This document shows, piece by piece, positions 1 through 13,200 of a stretch of 64,000 bases of DNA. The stretch's first letter is position 1. Each line of letters starts with the position of its first letter. Under the pieces are notes generated by a model. The model did not search any database, had not been told where the DNA came from, and saw only the letters and a program-made list of their open reading frames with translations. A program made the translations under genes and the position numbers. Location of the stretch: assembly GCF_022581195.2 (NCBI RefSeq), contig NC_061454.1, forward strand, positions 9,734,001 to 9,798,000, written 5' to 3'. The stretch comes from Helicoverpa zea. Lineage: Eukaryota > Arthropoda > Insecta > Lepidoptera > Noctuidae.

Positions 1-1775
1 TCTAATTGAATCAAAAGCCCGCGGTCTCGCGCCCGACACCGGCTCCCTTAGCACGTCGACTTAGATTACTTCCGTCTGTAAGCAGGTACAAGATCATATA
101 GCTGCTGCTATGCACGAGGGGTTGCAAATAATAATGTGAGAGGTCCACTCGGGCGGAACGAAAACTTGTAATCATCCCCGTGCAATTTTATTATGGCGTT
201 GCATATTTATGTGCGCAGTTTACCCCGGAAAATCGTTTCAGTTTGTTTACCTTGTAAGGTAAATCTCCGTCTTCAATTGTTTGAGAGATAATTGCTGATG
301 GCTGTTATAAGGTAGTTGTATCGGTAAAAATGAATGATTGGGAATGACGAAAATGAAATAGAAACAATTATAGTTTAGAAAGCTATCTGAACATCAACCC
401 GTTGTTAAATGGAAATGGCTTCATGTGCTACAATAATAAAGTGAGTATTTACAAAACACGACAGAACTGAAATTACTTATTCGCATTGACTTGAATGTGA
501 AAAGAGATGGTTGGGTTGTTACAGTGGGGTGATAGCTGTCGCCGTGCCGGGACACAAATTGAGTTGGTAGCTACAGAGGACGGTCGTAGGTGAAAACGTT
601 AGGCGAGCGACAATCCCCGTGGAGACAGCATCTAGGCAGCTTCGCGTTTTTATCTCGACGCTGCTCTGCGCGGCGCGCCCGCTCGACCGTGTAATTGGAT
701 GAGAACGACGCGATCCCAATAGCGCGCCCTTATCTGTTCGCGGCAAATCCACCCCCGCCCGCCCCGCCGCACACCCGGGGCGCCCGCCAATAAGTTTTTA
801 GTGAGTAATTCAAGATAACCCCTTGATGTTGTTCATTTTCACACTTCCTTTCGCGAGAACAGCTCTTTATTGCGTAATATGTAACTGTCTCTTCGCCGAC
901 GGGAGTCCCGGGGGCTCGTACACAAACTTCGCCCCTTTTATGATGTTAATGCGATCGCCTCCGACCCTCCTATCTGGATAATGATAATTGCTTTTTCCGA
1001 AATTATTGTTTGATGTTGTCGCTCTACGTAATTTCTCGAAGTCCTTTTAAATGGTGTTGTGACTCTTGACGTTAACAGTTAATTTGTTTTTATTTTTTGT
1101 CAATTTAATTTATATTAATTCATAATTTACTTAAAAGTATTTTTGTATTATCCTTATCTACTGTAAAATTATGTTTTCTCATGTGGTATACTTTATCAGG
1201 GTATGTTTATACCATAAGTAGGTTTTTCTTCTCTGGAATTGGCAATTACGACAACGTAAACAGCGAAGAGTTTTCATAAATACTTACGCTCTACTTGATA
1301 TAATGTTTTCATTTCGGCTTACTTCACAAAATTAAATAACAAACAATAAACGGGAGCTCGTAATAACAATTGCACACGAGACTTACATCAACATACGTCC
1401 ATAACTCGTAATAGGTGCGCGATAAGTAAAGTCCTCAACGCGACACATCTACAGTACAGGGTGTTGTTTATCTTTATCATTTACGTGTATACAGCGTGGT
1501 TCAGGAGTTTAGGTCGCGAACTGTCGTCATATTCCAGCGTTATCTGATGGCCTCCCCCGGGACGCGCTATCTCCGCGCCTAACCGCAGTCCGGAACAACT
1601 GCTCGCTACAACTACGACATGTTTATATTTTTAAATTGTACCTAATGTTTTGCAGGGGAATTCTAATGCAGTAGCGCTTGTTGTTTTGGACACTTGATTT
1701 GTTGTTTTAAAGCTTATTAAAATTTTGCAGCGCAGCTGGTTGCTATTGGGCTGGCTGACTTACTTACAAGAAAAA
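1..1775. other. Gene-free 5' flank, first segment
   Basis: I see no coding exon here. The sequence is mostly AT-rich, with one GC-rich patch at about 640-790 that includes a C-rich run near 750-785. Short open frames exist but have no recognisable domain and no coding-like composition. It is probably intergenic, about 23-25 kb upstream of the T-box gene. Confidence 0.5.
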
Positions 1776-1804
1776 CAAAAATCTAGTGGGGGACTAGATT
1801 TTTG
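1776..1804. repeat. Perfect 12-bp hairpin with a G5 loop
   Basis: Positions 1776-1787 and 1793-1804 are perfect inverted repeats (CAAAAATCTAGT and its complement) separated by five G residues. It sits just 5' of a degraded retrotransposon tail and may belong to that element or mark its insertion junction. Function unknown. Confidence 0.7.
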
Positions 1805-1818
1805 ATGTTGTTGCAAGT

Positions 1819-1945
1819 TGGCTGGCGAGATGGATGGACGAGCTAGCCAAGGTGTCCAGAGCGCAGTAGATACGAATTGCTGAAGCCCGGGCAAAGTGGT
1901 AAACCTTGGGGGAGGCCTTTGTCCAGCAGTGAACGTGATGAAAAA
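1819..1945 (+). mobile_element. Degenerate 3' end of a non-LTR retrotransposon
   Basis: Read from 1819, the + frame resembles the extreme C-terminus of lepidopteran RTE/CR1-like reverse transcriptases. It shows a tryptophan followed by DELAKV, then RIAEARAKW, then LGEAFVQQ. The frame is broken by three stops, at least some at positions where relatives carry tryptophan. The downstream DNA (GGAGGCCTTTGTCCAGCAGTG, about 1911-1931) matches the well-known 3' tail of such elements. The copy is 5'-truncated and dead. The family name comes from memory of the motif; a Repbase/Dfam comparison would fix it. Confidence 0.7.
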
Positions 1946-4900
1946 ATGACGAAGGCTCGATTATCATACCATATCCTTAAGAGAGTTTTTAATTGAAGGG
2001 GACTGCACGTCATACATTAAAAACAGAATGATCCAAAGGTTTACCTGTTTAGCATCCGCAAATTTATCGCATTTATTATACCTACACATTACTTAAAATG
2101 ATCGGCAGATTCAATCTTATAAACCCCATTCAATAACGCAAAAAGCAATTTGGAAGTTCGTAGAACAATTTCGTCAGATCAAAACACGAATGAAGCTCAT
2201 CTTGGCGAGGGATCAATACAAGAGGCTCCGCGTGCCGTGTACCAGGAGTCGCGGCTCACGTCGCCAGCTCTCATTTAAGGATCCGCCGAAAACTTATTTT
2301 TTACTGTGTTCATTATTTTGAGTGAAATTGCGAGAGCATTAAGATGAATATAGGGTGGGACGCGACGGGCCTATTACCGGCCGCCTTGTAATCAGAGCCG
2401 CGCCGGCCCCATCCGCGCCAACACAACACTCGAAACACATATCATTAATTTGTTAGCGATTTCTTGGACTGTTCCTCGAACTGCTGAGGAGTCACATACC
2501 ATGTAACAGTTATTACCATTCCAAAGGGAGACCTGTGAAATTGTACTTTAAGATATAAGTGCAGTTATCTTATTCTTGAATCGTTGTGGCCATAATTATA
2601 ATAGGTGTAATCTTTTTATTACGTTTCATTTTAGCAAAAAAAGTCGATAACATTGATCGTTATACGATATAGAGTTACATATGCATGTAATATATTCAGC
2701 ATAATTTTACACTTGGAAGTTACAATTTAACATAGAGTCGGTATCGGCGCGGCCGGGCGGCCAGGCGGCGGAGTGCGGCCCGTGGCAACGCATCATAAAC
2801 GTGCCATCGGCGAGCCAGCCCTATAATTTCCTCCCTAATTTTCCCATTTTAAACCTGTGATCCAAATTAGGATTTGCATAAAATTGTTAATGACAGTTAA
2901 CGCAATATTCGACGTGTCAAAATTGGCGTCTACCTATTCCAATTTTATTATGGACTATATTATCGCCGAGATCGTCTTAAATTAGGATCGAGCGGGTAAT
3001 TTGGCTTAAACATTCGGTTGAGCAGTAGCTAAAAAAGTTAATGTGAACGGTATTAGAATTCGTTTTTATAATGCCGCGCACGTAAGTTTTATAATGTCTG
3101 CTAAGTGTTCCGCACAATGGGAACATTCTGCTAAAATTACTGTCATGAAACAGGTAATACAGCAGTGACCGCAGAGATTACAAATGTGTTGGAGTTGTAG
3201 TTTCTTGGGTGGCAATAATTACTTATTCTAACACTTTATTACGGCTAAATAATGATAATAAGTGAGTGAGAGAGCTCGGCGGTGGCGTGTCTCCTGTAGC
3301 CTGTAATCTCGCGCCGGCCCCCAATCACGCATTTCTCACCCGGGCGCGTTGAAAAAATAATACCTCCCAGAGATTTGTCTATAATTTGTCGGATGCCGCA
3401 CGTCCGCCGCACGTACGGAACCGCGCATACCCGAAACGTAGCAGCTGAATCGGTTTCTATTCCTTTGTTATTTTATTTAGACAGTAGCTTTCTAATATAT
3501 CTACACTATAATTTTCGGTAGATAAGTATAATTGACTTCTGTCGGGTTTTAATATAAGTAATTTGTAGTGTTACGCGGAATTATAAGTTACGATCCATAG
3601 ATTTTGTCGTTACGTAGTGTAATGACGAATGCAATAAAAAATCTATTGAAAAGCGTTAAATGTTTCAGCTTTCGCGATAGACCACAATCTTATTATGGTG
3701 TATAACGTACTCACATCAGATATATCGCACAATAGCGTTTATCCTGTCAAACGTGGTCTATTCATTTGCCACGTGTGTTATGACCGCTCCTAAATTCTCG
3801 ATGTTATGGGAAATTAGCCGACAAACTTACATATTCTATAGTGTTATTTTGACAGTTGACTGACAGTTGCTTTCGATGGACAATTATGCGTAACCGACAA
3901 GTGACGTAAACCGAAATAATATAACAACATGGCCTTTATATCCACAGGGCACCCATCCGAACAGTTAACACCGTAACAGAGAGGACCTGGGTAAACAATA
4001 AAACCATAAAATGTGGAATGGTATTTCGAAACAACCAAGTCAAAGAAGCATACGCGTAGGTTATATTTATGCAACATAGTTTTATAGCTGAATGATCAAT
4101 ACTCGATTCGCATGTACACTTGTTTTATACAGATACATTTCATACGACATTATTGGCAAGAAAAATAAACTGTTCTCCGAAGTTCAATACGCGATACAAT
4201 CGGGACACGAACGAGGAACGTTTAGCTCGGCACACTGTCACTTGGGCCACACAGCTTGGCCTGTCAGGCTGTATGAACGATTGCTTTTTGAACGCTACCT
4301 ACAGTCCCGAGCCACTCAAACAGACAATGTCCATTCATGTAAGACAAGATCGTGTTGCTGCCACAAAATCAATGTTAATCTTCTTCATCTTTACGCCTTT
4401 TTATCTTCGCGGGTTAGTAATAAGCCGGAAGATGCATTTAATATAAACTGTCTACGTAATAAATGGTGTTACCGTGTGACATCTGTGACATTTTGTGGTC
4501 ACTGGTAACATAGCGTGACGGTAAGGAGTCCCATCCTCTGCGCACCTAGTACGCTCTATCGTGACAAGATTTATGTCATGTTAATGCAAACTAAGTAATA
4601 CGCTGTAAAACTATTAAGTGCACTCAGTATGGATTATCACCTTTTAGTTCAGTTGAATTAGATGACAAAAATTTACGCGTGAAGAAAGTAATTACACCAG
4701 GGTATAAATTATGTTGCGTCCTGGTATGAAATAAAATAATTGCCGTGACAAATCCATAACTGTTGGCGAATTGTCGTAATAAGTTTTTTATAAGGCCTTC
4801 GACAGGCAGTGGCGGCAGGTGAGAGAGTTGATCGACGTTCGATAAATTGGATTGACAGCTGGAGTGTTGCTTGCGCAAGAGTTGCTGCCGCTTTCGTGTC

Positions 4901-7900
4901 AGACTTGTTTACGTTTCCCAACTTGCAGATAATCGCAACAATCTTCCACTGTTCAAGCCATTGTGTTGCTAATTTACTGGTGTTTTGTTATAGATACAAG
5001 ATTTGTTAATAGCTCGTTTAGCGGTGAATTGTTTTGAAGTTAATCATGCAATGAAAGCGAAAGCTTTTAACGCTAACACGAGGCGCTAAGATATTATTTT
5101 GATATAATTTTTTTTCAAACAACCCTTTTTGTAAGTTTTCCTTACTTTCCCTACATGAAGCATATTCCTTAAATAGTAGGTAGAAATGTCGTAGTCAAAA
5201 AAATATAGTGTCAAGGTAACAGATAGCACGGTGTTCACATTCAGCGACCGACTGTTGTGGTAATGTCCCATTGTGAACGTCGCTTTCTGACGGATTACCG
5301 GCTCTTTAGCCGCTTATTGATACACGAGCTTTGTATCCATTACCTTTGGTTGCAGCCGACTGTCGCTGGGAATATGACGATACAATGTATGAGGGGAACT
5401 TTGTGGAGAGGGTCTTTAAAGAATATGCTTTTTGCTACGTAAATATGAAAGGTGACTTCAAAGAGTTTAGGTAGGTAGGCATACGTTTAACTAATCGTTC
5501 AGGTATTTTATGTATATATCTATATATCTGATCCATATCCAAACACAATAAGTATTTTTAGGATATTGTGTCTCTACTTCTTATTTAAGGTCGATATTTT
5601 TTATTTGTAGGTCAGAAGAAAAAAAATCCCAAGGTTCAAAACTTATCTACATGGTTGTATAATTGGATTGACTTTAAATTTATGCTGGGTCACATGTGTA
5701 CCAAAACCATAATTTCAAATAGCTACCTACGTACAAATAAATCAAATACTGTCAGCAACACAGCAACGTCTTACCTATACACATAATTAAACAGAGTCAC
5801 GTATCATTTAAGCGCAGATTAAGGGTGTACTCCAATGACCCTTGCGATTAGTAGCCGGAGTCGGAAGGCCGTGGCTACGGAACGCAAAGCCGCCGGTAAT
5901 TGCGGCTTCTCCGATATCCCGGCAAGCCCCAACTTATCCCCGAGGATGTTCGTTAGTGATGCCCACTCACTCAGCCCGATGGAAAACACTTTCCAAACAA
6001 TTGCCAACTGACTGCGCTGCTCTAACATAAAGTGCTTTTAAACTCATTCAACATTCCATGACATTTCACGACTGTGAACACTCGTTTCTGAAGGGTTATT
6101 TCAATATTCGCAAAGGCATCTTCGTGATAAACTGTACAAGCAAACTCCTTCTGATGAAAGAAAGATAATTTATCTTAAATAATATCTGCTTAATCATCGT
6201 ATTAGTAGCCGAGCTCAACTCATTGCCCACTTGGCGCATTTTCTACGGTCAAAGGATCAATGGCATAAAAACAATCACACTGATAAATTACTATCGGAGT
6301 TAACTAACTGAAGTGAATGTTAGTGATTTCTTTCACCGCGGCTGCCGCCCGCACTGCTGCGCGCGCGCAAGTCATCCAGGCATCTCGGCGGCCATCACAA
6401 ATTACAAACAAAAAGCTAGGAGCGTCCTAATCTGACGTCGCATCACGTTCGATCATCGACTGATCATGATTTACGGACACGCTGAACGGTGATAGGTGAT
6501 CAGTTCCGTAACAATTGATTCTCGTTTGTTGAACTTGCGCGCGCATCATCCATTTCTGTTTATTGTACTTAGTCATTGAACAGCGTCGAATTGCGCACAC
6601 CGGTATGTACTTAATAAATCAGTACAATACTTAGATGTTCTACGGAGGCATATCGCTCTTTCAGTTAATTCGCATATCGCGGAACAAGTCAATTTCGCAA
6701 TAGGTCACGCGGCTTACTAAGCCTCTAATGAATTGTGATTTATGAGTTCGGTTTGCAGGGAACAAAGGCTTGTTCACTTTTTCATATTTGGTAACTAGGT
6801 TGACGTTATCGATGATGTTTAAATGCTGTTGCGTAGCTGATTGTCCAGCTTTATTTTTTTCTAAAAGAATTCAATTGTTGCATTTAATACTACGATTTAA
6901 TACTCATAAATAAGTATTTATGTTTCTCAAAAATCTGATTGATCATCGGATTCACCTGTGAAATATTCCAAAAATGTAACAAAGGCGAGGAATTAAAATA
7001 TCGATCGATCACAACACGAGTTTTGTTTAGCGCGTATTCTATCTGGCAGGGCCTGGGTCGGGCAAGCCGGGCCCACGTCAGCCCACCTGTCCGATTAGCA
7101 TCACCTCCTTTATACGGGTCACTCAGTGACGGCACTCCGCCGCACGCCGCGATACCAATTGAAATCTGTTTCGTTATGCCGTGTCAAAGGATCTAGCTGA
7201 CGCGGAGCAATGCCGCTGGATTACATGGTGACTAATATCGGGCCGCGCAACGCATTCCCCAACTTTATAACTGTTGCGTGATTCAAAACCAATCAACGAT
7301 ATAGTCGGCACTCAACGATATCAAACTTCCATTACCGTACAATATTAATAGACTAACAATCGGCTGCCTAATTGATTACAAAAACAATGTAGTTGTTGGA
7401 GCACGGGCGGTTGCGTCTACTTCCTCGGTTCTTGCATATTAATCCGAATTAAAAGCAGCGACGGGTACCAAATGCCAAGCATTAACCGGCCGGCCCTAGA
7501 GACTCCATTACGGGCAATAAAATGCCTATTATTATCGAGGGCCGAAAAGCTGATGCACGCGATGCAATTACTTGATTGGCGGTGTTCTGGCCCGTTCGGG
7601 TGAGTCGTGATTGATGGTGTACATAATTAGAAAACACTTCAGCGTGTGTCTTCATCGGCGCAATCTTAATTGCGGGCAGCACTTACTGCGCTGAGTCAAA
7701 CAGCACGTGCCACAGCATCGCTGCCGTGCCGAGCCCTCGATAATAATTCGATACTGTCTGAAAAACATTCATGTTTGATATACGGCACGGCTGCAGCCAC
7801 GATAACGGTTTAAACGCTGCTTTATGTGCCACTGATATGAGATACATCACATTTCATAACACATAAAAGAAATTCTTTGAATGATTTCCGTCTTACATCT

Positions 7901-10120
7901 AAAGGGTGAATCTTTGGCAGCTTGAGAAATAAATGGGTATTGATTGCTTTGTAGTTGCATTAACATCTGCACTACTGCTGGTAAACAACCAATTACATAC
8001 ACAAAGACTACCTACTTTTATGTAATTATGTTCCAAACGCAAGTGATGTGAACAGCTCAGGGTATCAAATCATCCACCTTTGTCAGATTTGATGTTTGTA
8101 ATAAGAACACATAGGTATTTAACTTTGAAGACAACTCACGGTTCTGCAAAAATATTAAAACAAAAAAAAAATCAGGCACAATCATACTTAATTCTCCTAT
8201 CCTACATAGATTTTCAAACCTCCTCGACTTATTCTGAATCATACGCCAAGTGTTTAGGACTAACCACTAGACGCATTTGCAGAGACTTCTTTGGCTCTCC
8301 GATTGATCAGCTTATTGGCATTAATAAATAACCAATTGAGGTAATTAATTGTCTTAAAAGCTCACATCATAATGACTCGAACTCCTTGAATGATTTCAAT
8401 TTGCGATCGGCACTGTTTTCTTTCCATTTCTACATGTGTCAGACGCACTCAAAATACTTCCTAAGCTGCTTTGCAAATGATACAAACCATCAGGCGGAGA
8501 GTGAGCGGCCGATAGTGGCCGACACCTCGCAGATTTATGGCTCAATGCTGATATGGCAGCTATTTCCGGACTGTATCGATATTTTCAATTCGCTGTACGG
8601 CTATTAGCTCCCGACGCGCTAAAGTACTCCGCGAAGTGAATTCGTTGCACCTCGACGAACACCAATATCAATTCCACACTACGCGAATACATTCAAATAA
8701 AAATAACAATAAAAATCCTGATGCAAAACAAAGTATCCGCTCAGATTGCGCTACACACTGAAGGCTGGCGCGCAGTTTGTATTATGTACAATATTTACCA
8801 CGGGTTTGTTGGAGTGCATGCAATTGGAAGCACTTTACAGTCACAGAGCTTTTGTTAGCTTCGTTGCATAAGTCGAGGTCTGTGAGGCGGCTGCAGAGCG
8901 GCCGGTGCCGGCACAACCGCCGCGCTGCTCCGCAAGTAATCAACCTATTAATAAGGGGTTTAGCTCTAATGCCACCAATTAAAATGGTGACTCTCGTCTT
9001 GAGACGCCCACAGTTTTTGGGTTCGTTCCAGCCGGATTAGGATTGCTTCGACAAACTTACTGTGTGTTTTATGAGTTACACCGTCCAAGCTTTGCGCGAC
9101 TGTGTTTTATCTCGTTTTCATGTGAATTTTATGTAAATTCCTGATATTAATATTCAATTGTCGATAGCAGTCATCGGCCGTAATTTCAGCCGGGGGCGAG
9201 CATTAAGTATGGACCGTGACCGCGTTGACAGGGCGGGAGGAGGGCGGCGGCGGCGTCTTTGTCGGCGTCGCTCTTTGATCGGTGCGCGGGCGCCAGTAGC
9301 GACGGGATCGAGTGCCAGTTTACGAGCACCGACGCGTTTTATTACCAGCTGCCTGCTTCAATCAATAAGCGCGAACGGCCATTAGCCAACCTACGCGATG
9401 CCAATGTTGCACCCGCCAAACTTCGCACGCCTGCTTCCATGCCTTTGGTTTTTACACACACCTGATTCATTCGTAAAAATAAAATAAAGAACAGTTCACA
9501 TGGATTTAAACCATTATTAAGGCAATCAGTGGCAGTAATGGAGCTAAAGTGATAAATATCTTGCTTCTAAAAGGTAAATACAGCATACAGAGTAATCAGC
9601 TACTTAAATGTGTCTGTACAAGTTGTAACAATCACCTGAGGTAAATGGGCACTTGTTACAACTTATAATAATTACGTACTTACTACTATTGCTATACGGC
9701 TTGAAACAGATGATAATAACAGATAGTGTAGTTTTGCTTGCAGCGCCAGGAAACTTGAGAATATGGGGATTATGTTGCTCATTTTAAATAAGGGACCCAT
9801 TCGGAATACCCTCTAGGCGCTTTGTTGTAATGAGGGCATCTATAAAATGACAGTGTGCATCACTAAATAAGTGTTTATGTATGAAACCCGTTTCACTAGA
9901 CTGGAACCCTTCTGTCCGCCTAATAGAATATTCTAACTTCTAGTAAAATACAAGTGAATCTAAAACGATAATTCACTTTCTTACATTCACAAGTAATTTG
10001 CACTCAATTATTGATTCACGCTCCAATTAGGAATGAATAGAAAATACAGCAGCTTAGTTTCAGTCGACGGCAGATGTAGTCATATTAGCGCTCGCCACGC
10101 ATGGATCGTTTAAAACAATT
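1946..10120. other. Gene-free 5' flank, second segment
   Basis: No recognisable gene. There are small GC-rich islets at about 2740-2820, 3280-3440, 6340-6420 (run of alternating CG), 7040-7150 and 9220-9320, set in AT-rich DNA. The 138-codon frame at 4092-4508 and the frames around 5819-6030 look random (no domain, and competing frames of similar length). The islets could be enhancers of the downstream T-box gene, but only by inference. Confidence 0.45.
9620..9664. repeat. 12-bp inverted repeat, 21-nt spacer
   Basis: Positions 9620-9631 (AAGTTGTAACAA) and 9653-9664 are exact reverse complements. The arms are too short for a standard microRNA precursor, and no extended pairing follows on either side. 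It may be a relic of a small inverted-repeat element. Confidence 0.6.
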
Positions 10121-10208
10121 AATCGATATGAGCGGCTACCGAGCGCCGAGCGATTCTCGCGAGCAATATATTTAGCGTCATTAAGTATCGATACAATATC
10201 GATATCGT
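10121..10208. promoter_or_regulatory. Cluster of TATCGATA / CGATA motifs
   Basis: Two perfect TATCGATA octamers lie at 10186-10193 and 10197-10204, 11 bp apart, with another ATCGATAT at about 10122-10129. In Drosophila this octamer is the DRE bound by DREF, and clustered CGATA is bound by the boundary factor BEAF-32. A similar role in Lepidoptera is inference. No gene start is visible next to it, which makes a boundary or distal element more plausible than a promoter. Confidence 0.35.
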
Positions 10209-10209
10209 A

Positions 10210-13200
10210 CCGATGCTGTACCGTTTATGAGCTATAAGGAGAGTACCGCGAATCTGCTGCGCAAAAACTGTTTCATCAACACCAGCTAAGGACGGGTCGG
10301 TAATTAGTTTCGATTGCCAGCGAGAATGCCTTTATGCTCGAGTGAACTATTATGTGAAAATAAAGTTTGATTACCGAGAATAAGATATGCATATTGAACC
10401 TATGATCCAACGGGTGTATATTCAATGTAGGTCCATAAGTTTAATAATTATGTTTAATACACCTTTCTAATACTGCGTGATTAAAAAAAATGTGTATTTA
10501 CCTATATATGTTCTCAGTTAACAGTCTTACCTACTTTAATGTACGCAATACACGTAGTACATTAAATTAGAAAAAATATTATTTTATAAAGGTACTAAGA
10601 CACTGATTCTACTTAACGTTTTCAGTGTAAACCAATAAAAATATTTTCAAAATCTTTAGCTAAGTTTATTGGTGTTTCTTGGTTCATTCCAGTGTTGCAC
10701 CGGCCAGGCAATAAAATGATATCGTTACAGCACAGAGGGGCAGTAATAGTGGAGCCACTGGCGGCCGAATTTGCAAAAAATCACGCCTCAACAGTAAGCC
10801 TTTGTGTACTTGCAGATAGTACGGACTGCAGAACAGATTGTAGGATATTTTAGAAATGATGTGAATTTTTCCACAGCATACTACTGAGAAATAGCTTCAC
10901 GAGGTGAATGGTAAACAAGTCTTTCTTACAGGTCATAGCGGACTATACTGTCCAGTTGCTTGTGATGTGGCAAAAATTATATAAAACAGGTTAGACCGTA
11001 TTCAGATGACTTTTATCGAAGTTGTTTGCAGTTTCAGTTGACGCTGACGAACTTTTTCATTGACAGAAATACATATCGATTATTATTATTCGCGTTTTAC
11101 ACAGCAAACTTTTATTTTCTTTCAAACTAAACACCAAAAATAATAATACTTTATATGTAAATTGCAGACGCTACGTGTGAGAGCGGGCTACACAAAGAGC
11201 GCCCAGCCAAGCTTACAGGTGCTTAAATCGCGATCAAACATGATCGAGACGAGCGCCTTTCCCCACTACCTCGCATAAATAATACCGCTCCGCACATGAT
11301 AATTTATATACCTTATATGGAACTTATACGCTTATCCGCCAACTTAATGGTGAGAAAATTGAATCGCGCCGCTGAATATTCTAAGCACGAAGTGCAAGTG
11401 ATTTTAATTGTGAAGGTGTGTGTTGCTTGTAGATGGAGATTTGTAGCTGCGTGTAAGTATACGAAAGAAGACTTCTTTTGGTGTTGGATTAGGGGTGATG
11501 CGTAATTTAAGAAACTTATAATGTCAATGACCCACTTACATCTTCATCAGACTATCTTTTAACAACCAATAACGAAAAGTTCTACGGCTACAAAAACTTA
11601 CAAAGACCATTCAACATTGATATTCTTTAACAAATCCACAAAGAGCTCCTAAGAGCACTAGAACGGTATCAAATGTATGGCGCCAGGACCCTTGACAGTC
11701 GGCAGTGGCAGAGTTACGTGGGTAATCTCTTAGTGAGCCGCCGAATCCATCACTCTTGAGCACGTAAATAGACTGGAGAAAAAATGCATGTGCCCCAGTT
11801 ATCTGCAGCGCTGCAGCGTTGTGTATGCCAGTACTTGTTGCTATCGAGCTAATGGGCCTTTTTGTATGCCGCCCGTACTTACACGTGAGGTTTACCTGTT
11901 TATAGCATGTGGAAAAGTCAGGCCTGTGTTGTTGTGTTTGTGTATTGCAGATAGCTGAAATTGATCTCGAAACTAAGTGTTTGTTTTTCGTTGTGCAGGA
12001 TGTGTGAGAGGATCTGCTCAATCTTCGGATCCAAAATACACAAGTATTTATGTAAACCATGGCAAAAAAGCAAACAAAAGACTTCTTGAAAGAAGTATCA
12101 CAATACTTTGTTTGTGCTCTTGACATTATTAACACATCTGTTATAGGAAAACATCTCTCTTCACCCAAATGGTCGAAGATCACAATTGTCACCAATTAAT
12201 AGGGTGTGGGCGCGCAAAAAACGACCACCGTGATGGAAACACCTTGGCTAATGTGCCAGTTGACAAACCAAGATAGAGGGCGTGAAAAAAATATAGTTTT
12301 GCGAAACCGCAGGGGTGCCACGTTAGTGGTCGCCTTGTCCAAACATAGGACCTCCGCTGGAGACCACATGGACGAATTCTGATAGGTTTTTAATGAACTT
12401 GCAACTTCATATCAATTTAATGAAGGCGAGATCAAGAATTGTGTCTATTTTGAAGTACCGTATAGGTGGTCCGCTACCCTTTGTTTTCTTAGGTGGTCTA
12501 GAATAAATTGCTTTTTCGAAAAAGGGTTGTTTGTAAGTTTCCTATATAGGCATTCTAGTTTTTATTATGTTATAAATTAATTTTAATTGATAACATAACA
12601 GAAACGTCGAACGAGTAACCATCAGTGGAAGCAATTAAAAATAAAGAACAAGATCATGTTTTTTGATTACCAGAAAACAAACTTCCAGTTTTAGTGTTAA
12701 AGTATTGCCTTCTAAAATATTTAAAAACTTTATTTTTTGTCATTTGATCAGCAAGTTTCGATAAGACGTTTTCCCGTCACAATAAATCAGAGATACTTCA
12801 TTCAGCAACAATAACAATCCTTGAACCTTAAAAGCAGTGATTTTTCTCGCCAAGTCACTGTGCCACGGAATGACCGCAAATATGGCGCTTGTGGGCAACC
12901 AACAATTTAGTTTATACTAGGAGACGCCCACAATAATTCATGAGTACAATAGGGCAAAGAATCTTGAGTGAGTCGTAGTTCCGTCATCAATGACACAGTA
13001 GGAGATAACGAGAGTTGTATGGTAGCAGATGTTAAGGGGAGTTTGTGTGTCCTCCTTTATGCAGATCTCTATTAAGAATCTATACAATAATAAGTGAATT
13101 ATTTGGCTCCTTTCCCGCGTGCGTTGATGAATCAATTTATTTCGTTCTGAACGATAGGCATAACATTTGACATGTTCCTATATCCCATTTATTTGATAAA

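Noticed and set aside
4092..4508. 138-aa + frame
   Set aside because: No domain, random composition and a competing frame of 108 aa over the same bases.
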